Shown here: positions 25,976-34,862 of the stretch, in pieces
How the letters are laid out: every line of letters begins with the position of its first letter
Numbering within the stretch: position 1 is the first letter of the stretch
Translations under genes and position numbers: made by a program
The notes under the pieces: model-generated
Database searches by the model: none
Seen by the model: the letters and a program-made list of their open reading frames with translations, nothing else
What the model was told of the DNA's origin: nothing
DNA from: Paenibacillus ihbetae
GTDB lineage: Bacteria > Bacillota > Bacilli > Paenibacillales > Paenibacillaceae
Direction of reading: 5' to 3'
Length of the DNA: 64,000 bases
NCBI RefSeq assembly: GCF_002741055.1
Contig: NZ_CP016809.1
Coordinates: 1,426,001 to 1,490,000, forward strand

Positions 25976-26212
25976 TTGGAAACAACAGCACAGGAAGTCG
26001 CCGAGTGGATGGTAAAAGAAATTCGATTCACCGGAACCTTGCGCCAAGAGGACGCTATCGCGTACGTAAAGGAGCATTTCGGGGAACAATTCGTTTTTGT
26101 TAATGAAAACGGAAACCCGTCCTTATCGAAAGACGTGAAAAAAGCGTTCCGCAAGCTGCACGGTGGTCGGATCGCTTGGGATCGGGACGGCTTTTTATGG
26201 GCTTGGACGTAA
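25976..26212 (+). CDS. small DUF6953-like protein, 78 aa
   Basis: Small soluble protein with no signal peptide or membrane span, of unknown function. It starts with a helical segment (AQEVAEWMVKEI), then QEDAIAYVKEHFGEQFVFVN, ENGNPSLSKDVKKAFRKL and a C-terminal WDRDGFLWAW. It resembles the DUF6953 family by these motifs, from memory. The start is TTG 25976, with an excellent GGAGGTGAT five bases before; no ATG fits. It has its own terminator. It is the only convincing gene inside 3.3 kb of tandem repeats. Confidence 0.82.
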   Translation: METTAQEVAEWMVKEIRFTGTLRQEDAIAYVKEHFGEQFVFVNENGNPSLSKDVKKAFRKLHGGRIAWDRDGFLWAWT

Positions 26213-26226
26213 CATATTGTGTAATG

Positions 26227-26260
26227 AACCGGTGGAGGATTCCCTCTGTCGGTTTTTTAT
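26227..26260 (+). terminator. rho-independent terminator of the DUF6953-like gene
   Basis: AACCGGTGGAGG pairs with CCTCTGTCGGTT (12 pairs including three G-U) around ATTC, followed by TTTTTTATTT. A separate CCGCTCAGG/CCTGAGCGG palindrome at 26292-26319, as in repeat family 1, follows. Confidence 0.85.
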
Positions 26261-26325
26261 TTAACCTGCCAACACAATGCACACGTAATAACCGCTCAGG
26301 TGATCACACCCTGAGCGGTCTAATT

Positions 26326-27222
26326 GTACAGCAGCAGGCCATGCCGCGCTACGCCTTCCCCCTCCCCCACCACCAAGGTGGGAGGGGCGCTGCCTTCATT
26401 GCATGAACCCCGCGCAGCGGACGAATCGATTCCGGAAAAGCGGCAGCGGTCGCCTTTGGGGCTGAATTTCTTCCACACTCACTAATAATTCCAGGCAATT
26501 CAGCCACAACAGCGATTGAAGAAACGATATGTACGCGGAGTAACTAACAAGTACAGCAGCAGGCCATGCCGCGCTACGCCTTCCCCCCTCCCCACCACCA
26601 AGGTGGGAGGGGCGCTGTCTTCATTGCATGAACCCAGCGGAGCGGACGAATCGATTCCGGAAAAGCGGCAGCGGTCGCCTTTGGGGCTGAATTTCTTCCA
26701 CGCTCACTAATAATTCCAGGAAATTCAGCCACAACAGCGATTGAAGGAACGATACGTACGCGGAGCAACTAACAAGTACAGCAGCAGGCTCTGCTGCGCT
26801 ACGCCTTCCCCCTCCCCACCACCAAGGTGGGAGGGGCGCTGCCTTCATTGCATGAACCCAGCGGAGCGGACGAATCGATTCCGGAAAAGCGGCAGCGGTC
26901 GCCTTTGGGGCTGAATTTCTTCCACGCTCACTAATAATTCCAGGCAATTCAGCCACAACAGCGATTGGAGGAACGATACGTACGCGGAGCAACTAACAAG
27001 TACAGCAGCAGGCTCTGCTGCGCTACGCCTTCCCCCCTCCCCACCACCAAGGTGGGAGGGACGCTGCCTTCATTGCATGAACCCAGCGCAGCGGACGAAT
27101 CGATTCCGGAAAAGCGGCAGCGGTCGCCTTTGGGGCTGAATTTCTTCCACGCTCACTAATAATTCCAGGAAATTCAGCCACAACAGCGATTGAAGGAACG
27201 ATACGTACGCGGAGCGGACCTT
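26326..27222. repeat. tandem repeat family 2: four copies of a ~225-bp unit
   Basis: Units begin with GTACAGCAGCAGG at 26326, 26551, 26776 and 27000 (periods 225, 225 and 224). Each holds a stem CCCCTCCCACC-like/GGTGGGAGGGG, a conserved middle GAATCGATTCCGGAAAAGCG, and a tail ending CGATACGTACGCGGAGC. Differences between copies are few. No consistent reading frame with a ribosome-binding site is seen. Confidence 0.9.
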
Positions 27223-27672
27223 ATTCATCCAGACCACACCCGGCGATTTAACTGCGATACGTACACGGAGCGGACCTTATTCATCCAGACCACACCCGGC
27301 GATTTAACTGCGATACGTACGCGGAGCGGACCTTATTCATCCAGAACACCCCGGCGATTTAACTGCGATACGTACGCGGAGCGGACCTTATTCATCCAGA
27401 CCACATCCTGCGATTTAACTGCGATACGTACGCGGAGCGGACCTTATTCATCCAGACCACATCCTGCCATTTAACTGCGATACGTACGCGGAGCGGACCT
27501 TATTCATCCAGACCACACCCTGCGATTTAACTGCGATACGTACGCGGAGCGGACCTTATTCATCCAGACCACATCCTGCGAATTAACTGCGATACGTACG
27601 CGGAGCGGACCTTATTCATCTTTGCAGACACCCGGCGATTAAGCTGCGATACGCACGCGGAGCAGACGCTTT
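27190..27672. repeat. tandem repeat family 3: nine copies of a 56-bp unit
   Basis: GGAGCGGACCTTATTCATCC recurs at 27211, 27267, 27323, 27378, 27434, 27490, 27546 and 27602, with a degenerate ninth copy at 27659 (period 55-57). The unit begins with GCGATACGTACGC, the tail of family 2, so family 3 seems to have grown from the end of a family 2 unit. It ends 32 bp before the stop of the response-regulator gene. Confidence 0.92.
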
Positions 27673-27703
27673 AAGCATTAAAGCAATCCCTCCCCACATT
27701 ACC

Positions 27704-29320
27704 CTACCCCTTGAATTCACCCGGATTAACCCCCCAATACTTACGAAACACCTTGGTAAAATAACTGACATCCCGGTACCCGACCAGGCGCGCGCAGTCG
27801 TACACCTTCGCCCCTTCCTGCAGCAGGGATTTGGCCCGCTCCATTTTGCGCTCGAGGACGTAGGTGGAGAAGGCCACCCCCATCTCCTGCTTGAAAAGCC
27901 GGCTCAAATACGAGGAGTTGACGTACAGCCGGTCGGCCACCATATGCAGGGTGATATCCTGATCCATCTCGGCCTCCACCAGGTTCAAGATGTCCTTTAC
28001 GACCTGGTGGCTGGTCGATTTTCGCTGCTCGCTCATGAAGGCGGTGATATGCTTGACGGTTCGCTCCAGGAGCGACCACGTTTGCATTTTGGTACTGAGC
28101 AGCTTGACGTTTTGGAAGAAGACGATATCGTCGCCCACCACCTTTTTCACCGTCCAGCCCTGCTTCTGGATAAGCCGGGTAAAGAAGCTGTTCATGTAGA
28201 GGACCGCTTCATGGAAGTCGTCGGAGGATTCCGGCTTCGTAAATACGTCGTCCCACAATTCCTTCAGGGCCTCCATCGCCTTCTCCACATCGGCCGTGTC
28301 CAGCGCGATTTCAAGCGACTTCTCCAGGTTTGGCTGTACGATGACCCCCTGCCCCTGACCGTCGTCCGGCCGCGGCTCCCGGTACGGGATGGCCAGGTCA
28401 TGCCCGAACACCACCCGCTCCTGCAGCGCCCGGCAGGCCTGCGCATACAGCAGCCCCATCTCGTCAAGCTCGCCGGTGGTAGCGCAAATGCCGGCGCTTG
28501 CGGTCAGCTTGAGCACCTCCTTCGTCGAGTACAGAAGCCGCGATACCTCCGCGTTGATGCGCAGCATGGCGTCCTTCCCGTCCTGCTGGGCGTCCACGAC
28601 GAACACGAGCAGCAGCATATTGCTCGAATCGGTGGTGATCCAGCAGGAAGGATCCGTAAGCAGCTCTTTGGCCAGGCACAGCATCGTAAACTGCAGCAGC
28701 TCCATATCGCCCGGCTTAAAGCGGGTCTCGTCTTCGGAAAGGGGATCGAGATCGACGACGGCAACGGCGATCCGGTCCTGCTCCTGCAGCGGAATATAGA
28801 GCTCCCGGCTCCGTTTCAGGACGTCCTCCTTCGTATATTTTCCGCCGACCCATTGAATGAAGAACAGGTTTTGCAGATGCGGGAGATTATCCTTCCACTT
28901 CTGCTCGAGGGCCGCCTTGCGCTGCCACTGCTCCAGGTCCCTGCGAAGGGAGCGTCTTGCCTCCAGCACCGCCTCCAGGATTTCCTCCTCGCCGGCAGGC
29001 TTCAGCAAATATTTGGACACCCCGTACTCCAGCGCAAGCTGAGCAAATTCGAAGTTATCGTGTCCGCTCAAAATAATCAGCTTCGTCAAGCTGCCGATCT
29101 CCCGCCGCTCCTTCAGCTCCCGGAGCAGCGTCAGCCCATCCATCTCGGGCATTTGAATATCGATCAGCATGATATCCGGCTTCTTCCTCCCGACCAGCTC
29201 CAGCGCCTCCAGCCCGTTCGCAGCCAATCCAACGACTTCAATGTCATGCTTCTCCCAAGGGATATTATGCGCCAGCGCGTTTCGCAGCCTTGGCTCGTCC
29301 TCTACGATGATCAGATTCAT
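27704..29320 (-). CDS. YesN-type response regulator (REC + AraC HTH)
   Basis: Response regulator of 538 aa. The receiver domain (1-120) has the acidic pocket Glu7/Asp8, the phosphoacceptor Asp54 (LIDIQMPEMDG), Ser85 and Lys107. A long middle region of unknown fold leads to a C-terminal AraC double helix-turn-helix (about 430-538, with LHMVADRLYVNSSYLSRLFK and LVGYRDVSYFTKVFRKYWGV). The start at 29320 lies three bases after the stop of the kinase gene, with AAGGAGAG inside the kinase end, so translation is coupled. It should be phosphorylated by the kinase at 29324 and activate sugar genes. No importer permease is linked, so its targets are elsewhere or include the lipoprotein gene at the head of its own operon. 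Confidence 0.93.
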   Translation of the reverse strand: MNLIIVEDEPRLRNALAHNIPWEKHDIEVVGLAANGLEALELVGRKKPDIMLIDIQMPEMDGLTLLRELKERREIGSLTKLIILSGHDNFEFAQLALEYGVSKYLLKPAGEEEILEAVLEARRSLRRDLEQWQRKAALEQKWKDNLPHLQNLFFIQWVGGKYTKEDVLKRSRELYIPLQEQDRIAVAVVDLDPLSEDETRFKPGDMELLQFTMLCLAKELLTDPSCWITTDSSNMLLLVFVVDAQQDGKDAMLRINAEVSRLLYSTKEVLKLTASAGICATTGELDEMGLLYAQACRALQERVVFGHDLAIPYREPRPDDGQGQGVIVQPNLEKSLEIALDTADVEKAMEALKELWDDVFTKPESSDDFHEAVLYMNSFFTRLIQKQGWTVKKVVGDDIVFFQNVKLLSTKMQTWSLLERTVKHITAFMSEQRKSTSHQVVKDILNLVEAEMDQDITLHMVADRLYVNSSYLSRLFKQEMGVAFSTYVLERKMERAKSLLQEGAKVYDCARLVGYRDVSYFTKVFRKYWGVNPGEFKG

Positions 29321-29323
29321 TGC

Positions 29324-31138
29324 TTAGTTCTCTCCTTTTCGGGCATTGCTCTCCATCATGTCTTCCCTGCAGCGATTCAATGGAATGGCGATCGTCGCGC
29401 TCGTACCTTCGCCTCGTACGCTCGTTACCGACAATTCCGCCTCCTTCCCGTAATACAGCTTCATCCGGCTCAGCACATTGCGCAGACCGAATAAATCCTT
29501 CACATGCTCCTCATCCTGCGAGGAGGCGGGCACGCTGCGCATACCCATCTTCTCCAATTCATGCTGGATGTACCGCAGACGATCCGGTTCGATCCCCGGT
29601 CCGTTATCATCCACCCGGATCATCACGGTCTGGCCTTTCTCAATCCAGCTGGAGATGACGACGCTTCCCCCCGATGTTTTGCCTTCCATGCCGTGAATAA
29701 TCGCATTCTCCACCAGTGGCTGCAGCAGCAGCTTCAGGATCGGCACCTTCTTGCTGTCATCGGAGATCTGGTATTCGACCGTAAAATTATCCATAAAGCG
29801 AAGCTGCTGAATCCGCAAATAGTAATGCAGATGCTCGATGCTTTCCTCCATGGTGAACACCTCGCGGCCCTTGTTCAGGCTCAGGCGGAAGAACTTCGAC
29901 AGATTCATCACCATCTCGCTGATTTCGTCCGCGTCATAGTTTTTGGCCATCCAATAGATCGAGTCGAGCGTATTGTACAAAAAGTGCGGGTTGATCTGAG
30001 ACTGCAAAAACTTGAGCTCAGTTGTCGTTAATCGCAGCTGCTGCTCGTAGTGATCCTCGATCAGATGCTTCTGGACCAGCGCCATTTTATTGAAGGACTG
30101 AATCAGGAATCCGAACTCATCCTTCCGTTTCGTATCCACATGAATATTGAGTTCTCCGCTGCTAAGCCGCTTCATCCCCCGCGACAGCTTCAGCACCGGG
30201 GAAGCGATGCCGCTGTAGACAACCCAGGAGATGATGATCGCAAGCAGGATGCTCAGCCCGATGATCGCCACGGTGAACAACCTCAGCTGGTCCGTCTCCT
30301 TGTACAGCTCGCCCTTCGGCTGCACCAAGGCGAGGCGCCAGTTGGAATATTCGGAATCGATCGTAACCGTCATGTCCTTCTCGGCGATATCCCGGCTTCG
30401 GGCTCTCCCGGTCTCCACCACGACTTCGCCTCGCTCATTCAGTAGGGAAATCCTGCTGTTCTCGGAAGGCAGCAGTGTTTTAATGATGTTGAGCAGCTTG
30501 CTTTTATTGAACGATACGACGAGAAGATTCGAATTCCTCTCGTTGTTATACAAATCCATCGCCCGGATGAGGGAGACGCTGTCGGTATTGGTCATTTGGC
30601 CGAAGGTGACCCCCTCCGTCACCGGAAGCTCGGACATCACGTAAGAAATCCCTGTCCCGCTGCGTCTTGCCGCCTCCACGAGCCATTCCTGCTGCCGTTC
30701 GCCGGTCAGCTTTTTGCCGCCGTAATGCGTGCTGATAAATCGGTTGGAGGCCTGGTGATATATCGCGATGTTGGATATATAACGGTTGACGGATACCGAA
30801 TTCGACAGCTGCTCCAGAATGCTGGAGAAATCGACGATCGACTGGGGTGAAAAGTCCGTGCTGTTCTTGTTCAGCATTTCATTCATCGCCGGATCGGCTG
30901 CGATCAAGGTCGATATTTCCTCGACGTTCTGCAGCGCCAGATCGAAGTGATTCATCGCGGAGGACAGCGCCATTTCCGTCCGCTCGACCGCCTGCTCATA
31001 CAGGATGTCCCTTGACCGTTCGATCGCAAAGAGGCTGATGATGACAAGCGGAAGCAGAATCAGCAAAAAATAGCCGGTCAGGCGGGTTTGGATATTTTGC
31101 GAGAAACGGTCCCGGATCCATCGAATCATTGCAATCAT
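29324..31138 (-). CDS. YesM-type sensor histidine kinase
   Basis: Membrane sensor kinase of 604 aa. Spans lie at about 22-40 and 283-308 and bracket an extracytoplasmic Cache-like sensor. A HAMP linker follows (LSRGMKRLSSGELNIHV, about 305-360). The His_kinase domain has QINPHFLYNTLDSI with the phosphoacceptor His near residue 384, and the ATPase has PLVENAIIHG and DDNGPGI. The start at 31138 follows AAAGGAGG. It is encoded between the solute-binding lipoprotein and the response regulator, an order that suggests the lipoprotein may present its ligand to this sensor. That part is inference. Confidence 0.93.
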   Translation of the reverse strand: MIAMIRWIRDRFSQNIQTRLTGYFLLILLPLVIISLFAIERSRDILYEQAVERTEMALSSAMNHFDLALQNVEEISTLIAADPAMNEMLNKNSTDFSPQSIVDFSSILEQLSNSVSVNRYISNIAIYHQASNRFISTHYGGKKLTGERQQEWLVEAARRSGTGISYVMSELPVTEGVTFGQMTNTDSVSLIRAMDLYNNERNSNLLVVSFNKSKLLNIIKTLLPSENSRISLLNERGEVVVETGRARSRDIAEKDMTVTIDSEYSNWRLALVQPKGELYKETDQLRLFTVAIIGLSILLAIIISWVVYSGIASPVLKLSRGMKRLSSGELNIHVDTKRKDEFGFLIQSFNKMALVQKHLIEDHYEQQLRLTTTELKFLQSQINPHFLYNTLDSIYWMAKNYDADEISEMVMNLSKFFRLSLNKGREVFTMEESIEHLHYYLRIQQLRFMDNFTVEYQISDDSKKVPILKLLLQPLVENAIIHGMEGKTSGGSVVISSWIEKGQTVMIRVDDNGPGIEPDRLRYIQHELEKMGMRSVPASSQDEEHVKDLFGLRNVLSRMKLYYGKEAELSVTSVRGEGTSATIAIPLNRCREDMMESNARKGEN

Positions 31139-31165
31139 GCGATTGGCCTCCTTTGACCGGGCCCA

Positions 31166-32725
31166 TTACTTTTGTTTCGCATACCACTCGTTCACTTCCT
31201 TCGTAATTTCATCTCCTCCTTGCTCCTTCCACTGCTTCACGTACTCATCGAATGCGTCCAGGGGCTCCAAGCCCATGATGATCTTCGTGAACACGTCGTC
31301 CAAGGTGCCCAGCTTCTTGCTGTATTTGCCCATGGCCGGCGTAGGTACCCCGTAGAAGGCACTCGGCATAATATTCGGGGTGATCCGCTGCAAATTGTCA
31401 TACAGATTGAAGTCTCCCAGCGAATCCAGCCGTTCCTTGAACAGCAGCTCGTCAGGGACATCCACAAGCGATTGATATATCCCCCTATACAAATGCTCGT
31501 CATGGAGGGCAAAATCGGTCACAATCTTGCCGTCCTGCCACCACCAGATTTCATTCTCGAAGCCAAGCTTCAGCGTTTTGTAGTTGCTGGCGATGAAATC
31601 CAATAGCTGAATCACCTCGGCCGCATGCTTTGATTCCGCCGGGATGACGTTATACCCGCGAATAATATCCTTGCCGTATACCCCTTTCTGACCTCCCGGC
31701 CCGATCGGGTATTCAAGCGGAATCCATTCCGCGTTCGGATCCTTTTTCATATTGGCTGCAATCGGTCCCCGGGTGTCGTACCACGTCGCCGAGAACAGCC
31801 CGACCTGGCCGTCTTCGATTTTTTCGAACAGGTTGTTTTGCAGATTAAGGGGAAACTCCCGGTCCAGGAGGTTCTCGCTGTACAGCTTTGCGAAAAATGC
31901 AAGCGCTTCCTTTGTTTCTGGCAGCGTGCTTCCGTACACCAGCTGTCCGTCCCGCTCGAACCAGGTATCATTCAGCTGCGTCCCGAACGCGCCGAAGAAG
32001 GGCGATGACCTGCCCAGATCGGAAGTAAAGATGAGACCGATCGTATCCTGAACGCCGTTGCCGTCCGGATCGTCCTGGGCGAAGGCGCGAATCACCTCGT
32101 AATATTCGTCCAGCGTTTCGGGCGGCTCCAGGCCGAGGCGGTCAAGCCAATCCTTTCTGGCGTACATCAGCTCTACCCCCGTCACCTCGTTCAGGCTCGG
32201 AATTGCATAGATTTTACCGCCGTATTTTACCCGTTCCCATACCTCGGCCGGGATTTTCTCCTTCAGGTGGGGACCGTACTTGTCGATCAGCTCATCCAGC
32301 GGCATGAACGCCCCCTGCTTGACATAGTTGTCAAACCATACCGGCTCATAGGTGTGGAGCATATCCGGCAGATTGCCGGAGGACATAATGACATCGAGCT
32401 TTTCATTGTACACTTCCGTCGGCGGGGTGTTGACTTGGATATCCAGCCCGGTGTTCTGCTCGATGTAATTCAAATAGCGGTTGTCATTCTCATCCATCCC
32501 GGCCGGAAACGTCATGCCGAGATTCGATATGACGATGTTGATCGTCGTTGCCTTCGGATCTCCCGAAGGCTGCTCCTCGTTAGCTCCGCCCGTATCCATA
32601 CAGCCGGTGACGAGAAGGATCAGAAATACTAGTACAGGAAGCCACAGAACATTACCAGCAAACAGCCTTGGATCGTTATCCTTGCCGCGTTGAATCCCAT
32701 TCTTACAAGCCTTGTTAATCGGCAT
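31166..32725 (-). CDS. solute-binding lipoprotein linked to a two-component system
   Basis: Lipoprotein of 519 aa of the same broad family as LplA. After an unusually long basic N-terminus of about 25 residues comes a hydrophobic core and the lipobox LVTGC. A DDPDGNGVQDTI calcium-like loop and IWWWQDGKIV are visible. The only in-frame start with a possible ribosome site is ATG 32725 (GGGAG 12 bases away, a wide gap). It is the first gene of a three-gene operon with the YesM-type kinase (27 bp later) and the YesN-type regulator. No ABC permease is encoded nearby. It may feed a distant importer or act as a periplasm-side ligand sensor. Confidence 0.9.
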   Translation of the reverse strand: MPINKACKNGIQRGKDNDPRLFAGNVLWLPVLVFLILLVTGCMDTGGANEEQPSGDPKATTINIVISNLGMTFPAGMDENDNRYLNYIEQNTGLDIQVNTPPTEVYNEKLDVIMSSGNLPDMLHTYEPVWFDNYVKQGAFMPLDELIDKYGPHLKEKIPAEVWERVKYGGKIYAIPSLNEVTGVELMYARKDWLDRLGLEPPETLDEYYEVIRAFAQDDPDGNGVQDTIGLIFTSDLGRSSPFFGAFGTQLNDTWFERDGQLVYGSTLPETKEALAFFAKLYSENLLDREFPLNLQNNLFEKIEDGQVGLFSATWYDTRGPIAANMKKDPNAEWIPLEYPIGPGGQKGVYGKDIIRGYNVIPAESKHAAEVIQLLDFIASNYKTLKLGFENEIWWWQDGKIVTDFALHDEHLYRGIYQSLVDVPDELLFKERLDSLGDFNLYDNLQRITPNIMPSAFYGVPTPAMGKYSKKLGTLDDVFTKIIMGLEPLDAFDEYVKQWKEQGGDEITKEVNEWYAKQK

Positions 32726-32769
32726 AGGTTCTTGTCACTCCCTTCATCTCGTAAACTAATACTACTATA

Positions 32770-32800
32770 TAACGATTTTTTTGTGAGTAAGATCGTTATT
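32770..32800. promoter_or_regulatory. inverted repeat at the promoter of the lipoprotein-kinase-regulator operon
   Basis: ATAACGAT (32770-32777) and ATCGTTAT (32793-32800) form a perfect 8-bp inverted repeat, 45-75 bp before the start at 32725 in very AT-rich DNA. It could be an operator overlapping the promoter. Further upstream (32902-32942) an imperfect hairpin with a CGATACG/CGTATCG core is present. Otherwise the 32726-33160 gap holds no gene. Confidence 0.45.
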
Positions 32801-33052
32801 TTTTCTGCAGTGGTCTTTTTTGTTTTTTCTTTAGAAGAATGATCGTCGGACAAAAAAACAGAGGAACCCGAAGCTTGTTGGTTAGCCTGATCTAGGAAAA
32901 AGCCGTCCCTTTCGATACGCAAGTCGTATCGTCAGGAACGGCAATCGAGGGCATCAACGACTACATCAAAGCGTTGTGCGTTGTACGTTAAGCGTTAAGC
33001 AGGTCCAGATCTTGTCAAAGACGACGAACCTGAAAGAACCTGAAAATAAGCC

Positions 33053-33096
33053 AAATAGCCAGGACCGCCTTGTTATTGGGACCCTGGCTATTTCTA
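33053..33096. terminator. terminator downstream of the zinc-ribbon gene
   Basis: AAATAGCCAGG (33053-33063) pairs with CCTGGCTATTT (33083-33093). The stem is symmetric and lies 65 bp after the end of the minus-strand gene at 33161, so it probably terminates that gene. Confidence 0.65.
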
Positions 33097-33160
33097 TAAG
33101 CAGTTCAAGAAGCCGACCGCCCCTTCTCCGACAAGAAACATCGAAAGTGAGCGGGCTTCC

Positions 33161-33592
33161 TTATTTTCTTTCGTCTTCGCTCCCTGGCTGCTCCAGCAGC
33201 GGGAGACTGTCGGCGGGCTGCTCCCCGCCAACTTGAATCACCTCGAACGTCTTGCCGCAGTGAGAACAGAACTTGGCGTTAATGGCCGAGCTATTCCCGC
33301 AGCTGCGGCATACCTTTTCATCCGTAAGGTTTGCAATCTGCAGCTGATTTTGCTCGATTTCGAATTTCAGCTCCTGGATTTTCGCCACATAGGCTTGGAT
33401 GCTCTCCCGGTCGGGGGGCCACTGCCCCGCTTCGGCGGCCTCATATACGGCCTTGCCGATTTCAAGAAGCTGCTCGTTAATATCGCTCTTCTTGCCGCTG
33501 TTCTGCAGCTTTAATTTATTGACTTCCACCAAAATTTTCGCTTTGTTTCCGGCATCAGACACGCCGGCCTTGAATTTATCGAAAAAACTCAA
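33161..33592 (-). CDS. zinc-ribbon protein with coiled-coil N-terminus, 143 aa
   Basis: Small cytoplasmic protein of unknown function. Residues 1-90 are helical and charged (FFDKFKAGVSDAGNKAKILV, then coiled-coil-like KIQELKFEIEQNQLQI). Residues near 95-115 form a zinc ribbon with two CxxC knuckles (CRSCG and CSHCG). The C-terminal tail is acidic and disordered. The start is TTG 33592, ten bases after AAGGAGGGG. Proteins of this layout are common in Bacillota as unnamed zinc-ribbon proteins. It is a single-gene unit. Confidence 0.8.
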   Translation of the reverse strand: MSFFDKFKAGVSDAGNKAKILVEVNKLKLQNSGKKSDINEQLLEIGKAVYEAAEAGQWPPDRESIQAYVAKIQELKFEIEQNQLQIANLTDEKVCRSCGNSSAINAKFCSHCGKTFEVIQVGGEQPADSLPLLEQPGSEDERK

Positions 33593-33700
33593 GCTAACGA
33601 TCCCCTCCTTTCACCTGTTCTCCATCCATTGTATTATAGCTTATCTCCGCTATGCCGCATCATGAACATCCAACGACAGGGATCTCCAATGGTTCTCGGA

Positions 33701-34306
33701 TTAAAAAGTGATTCTTACAATCCCGTCAGAAGCATTGTAAGATATGCTGGAGCCAAGACCTCTGGCAAATACCTGCAGCGGAACATAAGTCACTCCATCG
33801 ATAACTTTGGGAGCTACCGCTATGGATTCCGACTTGCCGTTATAGAATACGGTCCGGCTTCCGATGGTCAAAGTCACTTTATGGGTTCCCCGTTGGACGC
33901 CAATCGCCCCGACTTCCTTGTTCCAGCTCACCTTGGCCCCCATACCTTCGGCAATTTCACGAAGCGGCACCAAATTGGTATGGTTATAAATCAGCGGATG
34001 GCTTCCGAATTTCACGAGACTCCCGTTAACATATACCTTAATATCCGACTTTGCATAGGTTGGAGCCTTTGGTTTTGGTTGCGGTTTGGACGAAGCGCGC
34101 GTTGTCGACTTCGAGGAAGAAGACTTGCTGCCGGAGCTGCTTCCTCCGTTATGATAGTGGTATTCGCCATACGATAACCCCCACCGCTCGCAATTCGTCC
34201 AGCAATGATGCCCGCCGCTGGCGTCCGTTCTTCCAGGATGTGCGGAAGCAACCGTGCTGGACAACAGAATCAATGCTATCGCTGCAAACCCTATTTTTTT
34301 CTTCAA
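33701..34306 (-). CDS. secreted YHYH-domain protein with copper-amine-oxidase-like N domain
   Basis: Exported protein of 201 aa. The signal peptide (about 1-22, ending VASA) is followed by a short His/Cys-rich YHYH domain (HPGRTDASGGHHCWTNC, EYHYHNGG). A Ser/Lys-rich linker then leads to a Cu_amine_oxidN1-type domain (VYVNGSLVKF, LVPLREIAEGMGAKVSW, YVPLQVFARGLG). In Paenibacillus the latter is a common wall-associated or stalk module, not an enzyme. The His/Cys cluster could bind metal; the function is unknown. The start is TTG 34306, eight bases after AGGAGG. It stands alone. Confidence 0.82.
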   Translation of the reverse strand: MKKKIGFAAIALILLSSTVASAHPGRTDASGGHHCWTNCERWGLSYGEYHYHNGGSSSGSKSSSSKSTTRASSKPQPKPKAPTYAKSDIKVYVNGSLVKFGSHPLIYNHTNLVPLREIAEGMGAKVSWNKEVGAIGVQRGTHKVTLTIGSRTVFYNGKSESIAVAPKVIDGVTYVPLQVFARGLGSSISYNASDGIVRITF

Positions 34307-34492
34307 CTTAATGACCTCCTGGGATAATATTCCTCAACATTCTAGCATAATTCTATATAGAAGATTCATATAAAGAACAAAAGCTTTATCTTTTAAATCA
34401 CGACTTTCGTTTCACCTTCCGGTTTGCGGTTTATCGTTACATATAACCGATCCCTTTGTGCCAAAATATTGCCGGAAAGGAATGAGGCCGAT

Positions 34493-34684
34493 ATGAGCAA
34501 AGACAAACCCGAATACGACGGAAAATTTCCCGGCGTGGACCCGATTCCCGAACCGGACCGTCCGGATCAAGCAGCTACAGACAAACTGGACGATCTCGTC
34601 CTGGGCGTGCTTGAAAACGAAAACGAGGAAGATTTGGACTTGGAGCCTGAAACGAAAAATTACGATAAACTCCGTGAGAAATAA
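34493..34684 (+). CDS. small acidic hypothetical protein, 63 aa
   Basis: Not recognised. Very acidic, with no hydrophobic segment (PEYDGKFPGVDPIPEPDRPD, then ENENEEDLDLEPE). The start at 34493 follows GGAAAGGAATGAGG. It is probably soluble and partly disordered. It has a terminator 95 bp downstream and no obvious operon partner. Confidence 0.6.
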   Translation: MSKDKPEYDGKFPGVDPIPEPDRPDQAATDKLDDLVLGVLENENEEDLDLEPETKNYDKLREK

Positions 34685-34778
34685 GACAGCATCTCTCGTT
34701 CAGCCAGTCCCAAGCCTATATCCACCATATATTAAAAATACAGGCAAAACTTCAATTGATCTGTAAAAGTGTTGAAAT

Positions 34779-34815
34779 AAAAATAATCGTTCTCGTTTTG
34801 AGAACGATTATTTTT
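34779..34815 (+). terminator. bidirectional-type terminator
   Basis: A perfect 16-bp stem AAAAATAATCGTTCTC/GAGAACGATTATTTTT with loop GTTTT, ending in a T-run. It fits termination of the small gene at 34493. Its AT-rich arms also overlap the presumed promoter of the next gene, so an operator role is possible. Confidence 0.75.
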
Positions 34816-34862
34816 ATGTTATCATTACATATAGAAAGTTTGGGTCGAAAGGAGGGAATCCC

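Noticed and set aside
27200..27660. TACGTAC inside the 56-bp repeats, considered as AraR boxes
   Set aside because: The flanks are GA and GC, not TTG and AA, so the AraR core TTGTACGTACAA is not present.
27190..27672. Regular 56-bp spacing, considered as a CRISPR array
   Set aside because: The whole 56-bp period is repeated; there are no unique spacers and no cas genes in the window.
27944..29494. 516-residue open frame on the plus strand opposite the response regulator
   Set aside because: Antisense shadow of a well-defined REC-AraC gene; no domain or ribosome site of its own.
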